Part shown: positions 6,561 to 9,478 of the stretch, one piece after another
Numbering within the stretch: the stretch's first letter is position 1
How the letters are laid out: each line of letters begins with the position of its first letter
From: Acidobacteriaceae bacterium
Lineage (GTDB): Bacteria; Acidobacteriota; Terriglobia; Terriglobales; Acidobacteriaceae
Direction of reading: 5' to 3'
NCBI GenBank assembly: GCA_009781125.1
Contig: WQYS01000074.1
Coordinates: 1-9,478, forward strand
DNA length: 9,478 nucleotides
Position numbers and translations under genes: made by a program
The notes under the pieces: model-generated
The model's input: the letters and a program-made list of their open reading frames with translations, nothing else
Told to the model about the DNA's origin: nothing
The model's database searches: none

Positions 6561-7754
6561 TCAGTCTTTGGGATCGGCTTCAGGCGGATTTTCGGAGCCC
6601 GGAGAATCTGTGGATCCTGTGGAAATCTGCTCCACGCTGCCGCCCAGATCGATCCTCAGGAACTCCGGTTCGGTCGCTGCGGGTTTGCCTTGCATGACGC
6701 GGACCAGGGCCCTCCCGCCGCCCAGGAAGAACCCCAGGAGGATAGCCGCCAACGCGCACAGTCCGCATAAGATAGCGATAGCCGTCAGCAGGCTGACGGT
6801 CTTGTGAACCTCACTGAAGAAGTTGAGCGGAACGGGCCGGTTCCAAGTCAGCTCGCTTTGCGGATGAATGTCCTCGACCATGGCCTTGGCCGCTTCGGGA
6901 GTCCATGGGCCGGTCGCAAGGATCAGCAGCGTCCCCTCGCGGCGCAGCTTTACGGTTCCGGCGGCGGCTCCCTGCTGAGTCAGCCAGTCGGCCAGCGCGC
7001 GTCCGCGATCAGCAGCGATCTGGGGCGTGGGCAACATCAACAGCGTGAGAGTTCCCTGCCCGTCGTACCTCGCCGCGAGGACCTCGGCGGCCTTGTCGAA
7101 GCCGAGCAGATCGGCGGGCAGCGTTCCTCCCATGGCCTTGTAACCAGCCGGACCGAGCGCGTAACGAAGAGAATCCTGTATCAATCCCTTTTCCGGCAGA
7201 TAGCGAGGTATCACCGGCGGATGCGCCTTGGGGCCGGTGATCTTAGGCAGGGTCTGAGCCAGTTCGTTCAGTTCATCCTTGGTTGTGGGACGAACCCGGC
7301 TCACGACCGCTCGAACGACAGTTGAACCGTGCCAGGCGAGAAACTCTCCACCGGGGCCGGAGACCGTCTCCATGCCGTCAGCCTTGTCGAGCGCTCCCGC
7401 TCCTGTTCCCTTAAGCCCGCGCAGATAGGTGAAGGCGCTGAAGGCTCCCGTGGCATCCGTGAACTGGTAAGCCTCAACGTTCATTGTTTCAGAACCTTCG
7501 GCGCGGTGGAAGGCCTTCTGGCTGGAACGCACGAGGCCAGCCTCCGTGAAAACAGCGGCGGCTTCGCCTTGTGGCTGGAAGGGCTCAACGGTGGCAGCAG
7601 GATCAGATTGCCAAGGTCCAAAGCTGGCCGGAAGTAGCGGAGCAGGCGGCAAGGTTACGGTCGTCTTTGTATCTTGCGCCGAGGCGAAGACCGCCGCGCA
7701 AATCAGCAGGAACGAAAAGAATGCCCGCGCCAGAAACCGTTTGGATTGCACCAT
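6561..7754 (-). CDS. Exported protein with C-terminal membrane anchor, resembles DUF6599 family
   Basis: The product has 397 residues. Residues 1-26 are a signal peptide (basic start, hydrophobic 11-22, cleavage at A-S-A before Gln27). A soluble region of about 290 residues follows and starts with a P-A-P-L-L-P-A-S-F-G-P-W motif; part of it (M-N-V-E-A-Y-Q-F-T-D, then G-A-F-S-A) recalls families in which a small alpha/beta fold repeats. One strong transmembrane helix lies at about 320-343, and the acidic tail of about 50 residues would be cytoplasmic if the signal peptide is cleaved. From memory it resembles acidobacterial proteins labelled DUF6599; a profile search is needed. No catalytic motif is visible and the function is unknown. 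An AGG lies eight bases before the ATG. The coiled-coil gene just upstream on the same strand ends 45 bases away, so the two may be cotranscribed. An alternative reading is an uncleaved N-terminal anchor, giving a two-span membrane protein. Confidence 0.85.
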   Translation of the reverse strand: MVQSKRFLARAFFSFLLICAAVFASAQDTKTTVTLPPAPLLPASFGPWQSDPAATVEPFQPQGEAAAVFTEAGLVRSSQKAFHRAEGSETMNVEAYQFTDATGAFSAFTYLRGLKGTGAGALDKADGMETVSGPGGEFLAWHGSTVVRAVVSRVRPTTKDELNELAQTLPKITGPKAHPPVIPRYLPEKGLIQDSLRYALGPAGYKAMGGTLPADLLGFDKAAEVLAARYDGQGTLTLLMLPTPQIAADRGRALADWLTQQGAAAGTVKLRREGTLLILATGPWTPEAAKAMVEDIHPQSELTWNRPVPLNFFSEVHKTVSLLTAIAILCGLCALAAILLGFFLGGGRALVRVMQGKPAATEPEFLRIDLGGSVEQISTGSTDSPGSENPPEADPKD

Positions 7755-7799
7755 GAAAATACCTGCCCCGTCTGGACAGATTACACCAGCCGATGGCTC

Positions 7800-8147
7800 T
7801 CAGATCAGGTGAAACGCGCGCATGATGATGCCGCCGATCCCGAGAACGCTCAGCAACCACAGCAACATGTTTACTCTGGTAGATACCTTCGCGATGGCTA
7901 CTTCCAGTTGATACATGTCTGCTTTGATATCGCTGCGCAGTTGATTCATGTCTGCTTTGATATCGCTGCGCAGTTGCTCGACATCAGCTTTGCCATCTTT
8001 ACGCAACTGCTCACCATCAGCTTTCGTGAAGAGGTCTAGTTGCGTGTCGCGCATGGCTTCGACGAGGGCTTCGGCCTTTTCACGCTCGAAGCCTTTCTCT
8101 CGCAACCGCTGAACGATAAGTAAGGTATCAAATGCCATAGTGCTCAT
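7800..8147 (-). CDS. Small coiled-coil membrane protein, DUF1640 (CCDC90-like)
   Basis: From the ATG at 8147 the product has 115 residues. AAGGA lies seven bases upstream, which favours this start over an in-frame ATG 17 codons earlier. The N-terminal A-F-D-T-L-x-x-V-Q-R-L-R-E-K-G-F and the following Ala/Glu-rich helix match DUF1640 proteins, relatives of the mitochondrial CCDC90 family. Residues 42-83 are a coiled coil of 11-residue repeats with the pattern A-D-x-x-Q-L-R-S-D-I-K. One transmembrane helix lies at about 92-109, leaving a six-residue C-terminal tail. The likely arrangement is a cytoplasmic coiled coil fixed to the inner membrane by its C-terminus. The role of bacterial DUF1640 proteins is not established; they are often found near mobile or toxin-related genes, but nothing of that kind is seen here. 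It precedes the anchored exported protein on the same strand. Confidence 0.85.
   Translation of the reverse strand: MSTMAFDTLLIVQRLREKGFEREKAEALVEAMRDTQLDLFTKADGEQLRKDGKADVEQLRSDIKADMNQLRSDIKADMYQLEVAIAKVSTRVNMLLWLLSVLGIGGIIMRAFHLI
7905..8036. repeat. Four tandem 33-bp units inside the DUF1640 gene
   Basis: Units lie at 7905-7937, 7938-7970, 7971-8003 and 8004-8036. The first two differ at a single base, whereas the third and fourth have diverged clearly. Each unit encodes 11 residues, so gain or loss of a unit keeps the reading frame and changes only the length of the coiled coil. The near identity of two neighbours suggests a recent duplication. Confidence 0.85.
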
Positions 8148-8203
8148 GTGGCTTTCCTTTTCTGATGATATAGCAAACGGACGCATTGCCGGTTCCACTC
8201 ACT

Positions 8204-8217
8204 TAAAATAAGAAGGA
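8204..8217 (+). promoter_or_regulatory. Possible -10 box and abutting Shine-Dalgarno of mnmG
   Basis: TAAAAT (8204-8209) matches five of six -10 positions, but no -35 box is seen at a normal distance. AGAAGGA (8211-8217) touches the mnmG ATG directly, too close for ordinary Shine-Dalgarno pairing. A start further upstream is excluded by an in-frame TAA at 8209-8211. A very short or absent leader is possible. Confidence 0.25.
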
Positions 8218-9478
8218 ATGGCGTTTACGGAACAGTACGACGTTGTGGTTGTCGGCGCTGGACACGCGGGGTGCGAGGCGGCTGTAGCGGCCTCGCGCAT
8301 GGGACTGCGGACGGCTCTGTTCACGATGAATCTGGACCTGATTGCGCAGATGAGCTGCAATCCGGCCATCGGCGGCATCGCCAAAGGGCACCTGGTGCGC
8401 GAGATCGACGCTCTGGGCGGCGTCATGGGCGAGGTCGCCGACGCCTGCGGCATCCAGTTCCGCCTGCTGAACACCAGCCGCGGACCGGCGGTGTGGTCGC
8501 CGCGTGCGCAGTGCGATAAGGCGCTCTATCGCGCCAGGATGCGTCAAACGCTGGAGTCGCAGGCGAACCTGTTCATCAAGCAGGCCGAGGCCGTTGACCT
8601 GATCCTCGATGACAAAAAAATCCTCGGGCTGATCCTCCGCGATGGACGCCAGATTTACGCGCGCGCAACGGTCGTGACCACCGGAACCTTCCTGAACGGC
8701 CTGATTCACTGCGGCGAGCAGCAATACACCGCCGGGCGCAGCGGCGAGCAGGCCAGCGTGCTACTGGGCGAGAATCTGAAGAAGCTGGGGCTGCGCGGAT
8801 GCCGCCTGAAGACGGGAACTCCTCCCCGGCTCGACGGGCGCACCATCGATTGGAGCCGCTTCGAAGAGCAGCCAGGCGACGCCGATCCGACGCCATTCAG
8901 CTTCCGCTCGGCTAGCCAGGCCGGGCTGGGACGATGGCGTCCCGCGCTGCCGCAGGTAAGCTGCTACATTTGCTACACCACCGACGAAACCCTGCGGCTG
9001 ATCCGCGAGAACGTGCATCGCTCGGCAATGTATTCGGGAAGGATCGAGGGCATCGGGCCGCGCTACTGCCCGTCGATCGAAGACAAGATCGTGCGCTTCC
9101 CGGACAAGTCGAAGCACCAGTTCTTTCTCGAACCCGAAGGCCTGCACACGCACGAGGTCTACATCAACGGCATGAGCACGAGCCTGCCCATGGAGGTGCA
9201 GGCGGCGATGGTGCATTCCATCCCGGGGCTGGAAAATGCCGAGATGCTGCGCCCCGGCTACGCCATCGAGTACGACGCCATCGACCCTACCGAACTCGAC
9301 CGCTCGCTGAAGGTGAAAAGTTACGAGGGACTCTATCTTGCCGGGCAGATCAACGGCACCAGCGGATACGAAGAGGCCGGCTGCCAAGGCCTGATGGCGG
9401 GCGTCAACGCCGCTCTGTTTGTAAAGGGAGAGGCCCCGTTTACGCTGGATCGCACCGAGGCTTACACGGGTATTCTGA
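8218..9478 (+). CDS. mnmG: tRNA uridine-5-carboxymethylaminomethyl modification enzyme MnmG, 3' end outside the window
   Basis: MnmG (GidA) works with MnmE in the cytoplasm to add the carboxymethylaminomethyl or aminomethyl group to C5 of uridine 34 in tRNAs reading split codon boxes, using FAD and a folate one-carbon donor. The window shows 420 residues; the family usually has about 620-650, so the C-terminal helical domain that binds MnmE and tRNA is missing. Visible features are the FAD dinucleotide-binding motif G-A-G-H-A-G at 13-18, the conserved Cys47 in [17 protein letters not shown] at 197-204, Cys249 in the position of the second conserved cysteine, the first signature [11 protein letters not shown] at 280-290, and the second signature [13 protein letters not shown] at 375-387. 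The final TGA of the window is out of frame, so the gene continues. It is divergent from the DUF1640 gene, with 70 bases between the start codons. Confidence 0.98.
   Translation, partial: MAFTEQYDVVVVGAGHAGCEAAVAASRMGLRTALFTMNLDLIAQMSCNPAIGGIAKGHLVREIDALGGVMGEVADACGIQFRLLNTSRGPAVWSPRAQCDKALYRARMRQTLESQANLFIKQAEAVDLILDDKKILGLILRDGRQIYARATVVTTGTFLNGLIHCGEQQYTAGRSGEQASVLLGENLKKLGLRGCRLKTGTPPRLDGRTIDWSRFEEQPGDADPTPFSFRSASQAGLGRWRPALPQVSCYICYTTDETLRLIRENVHRSAMYSGRIEGIGPRYCPSIEDKIVRFPDKSKHQFFLEPEGLHTHEVYINGMSTSLPMEVQAAMVHSIPGLENAEMLRPGYAIEYDAIDPTELDRSLKVKSYEGLYLAGQINGTSGYEEAGCQGLMAGVNAALFVKGEAPFTLDRTEAYTGIL

Noticed and set aside
8761..9387. A 208-codon minus-strand frame inside mnmG
   Set aside because: Antisense to strongly conserved MnmG signatures.
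9476..9478. TGA at the end of the window as the mnmG stop
   Set aside because: It is not in the mnmG frame, and the product would lack the whole C-terminal domain; the gene simply runs past the edge.

Overview
The window looks like chromosomal DNA of a GC-rich, Gram-negative soil bacterium, most likely an acidobacterium of the Acidobacteriaceae/Terriglobales type. This is inferred from protein character: a secreted NHL-repeat protein of the kind abundant in that group, a signal-peptide protein resembling a family I know mainly from acidobacteria, and the overall codon use. No rRNA or other taxonomic marker settles it. No tRNA, rRNA, insertion sequence, CRISPR array or phage gene was seen.

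Layout, left to right. (1) 1-1071, minus: 357 N-terminal residues of an exported NHL beta-propeller protein whose 3' part lies outside the window. (2) 1072-1688: a 617-base gap with a perfect 22-bp palindrome of LacI-family operator type, a hairpin, an AT-rich block with a promoter-like sequence facing the NHL gene, and a terminator-like hairpin. (3) 1689-3620, minus: a regulator joining an AraC-type DNA-binding region, a PAS domain and a degenerate GGDEF domain. (4) 3621-3905: a divergent intergenic region. (5) 3906-6260, plus: a secreted family 3 beta-glucosidase (BglX). (6) 6261-6560: a gap between convergent genes with a hairpin close to the bglX stop. (7) 6561-7754 and 7800-8147, both minus and 45 bases apart: a signal-peptide protein with a C-terminal membrane anchor, and a small DUF1640-like coiled-coil membrane protein containing 33-bp tandem repeats. 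(8) 8218 to the right edge, plus: mnmG, cut by the window end.

The most unusual item is the AraC-PAS-GGDEF fusion. Its GGDEF signature reads Glu-Glu-Asp-Lys-Val and the usual inhibitory RxxD site is missing, while the Asp, Asn and Asp positions that bind metal and guanine in active cyclases appear to be kept. It may therefore be a transcription factor that senses a guanine nucleotide instead of making cyclic di-GMP. It is divergent from bglX, so a working idea is that it controls export of this beta-glucosidase. mnmG is a housekeeping tRNA-modification gene with no obvious link to the others.
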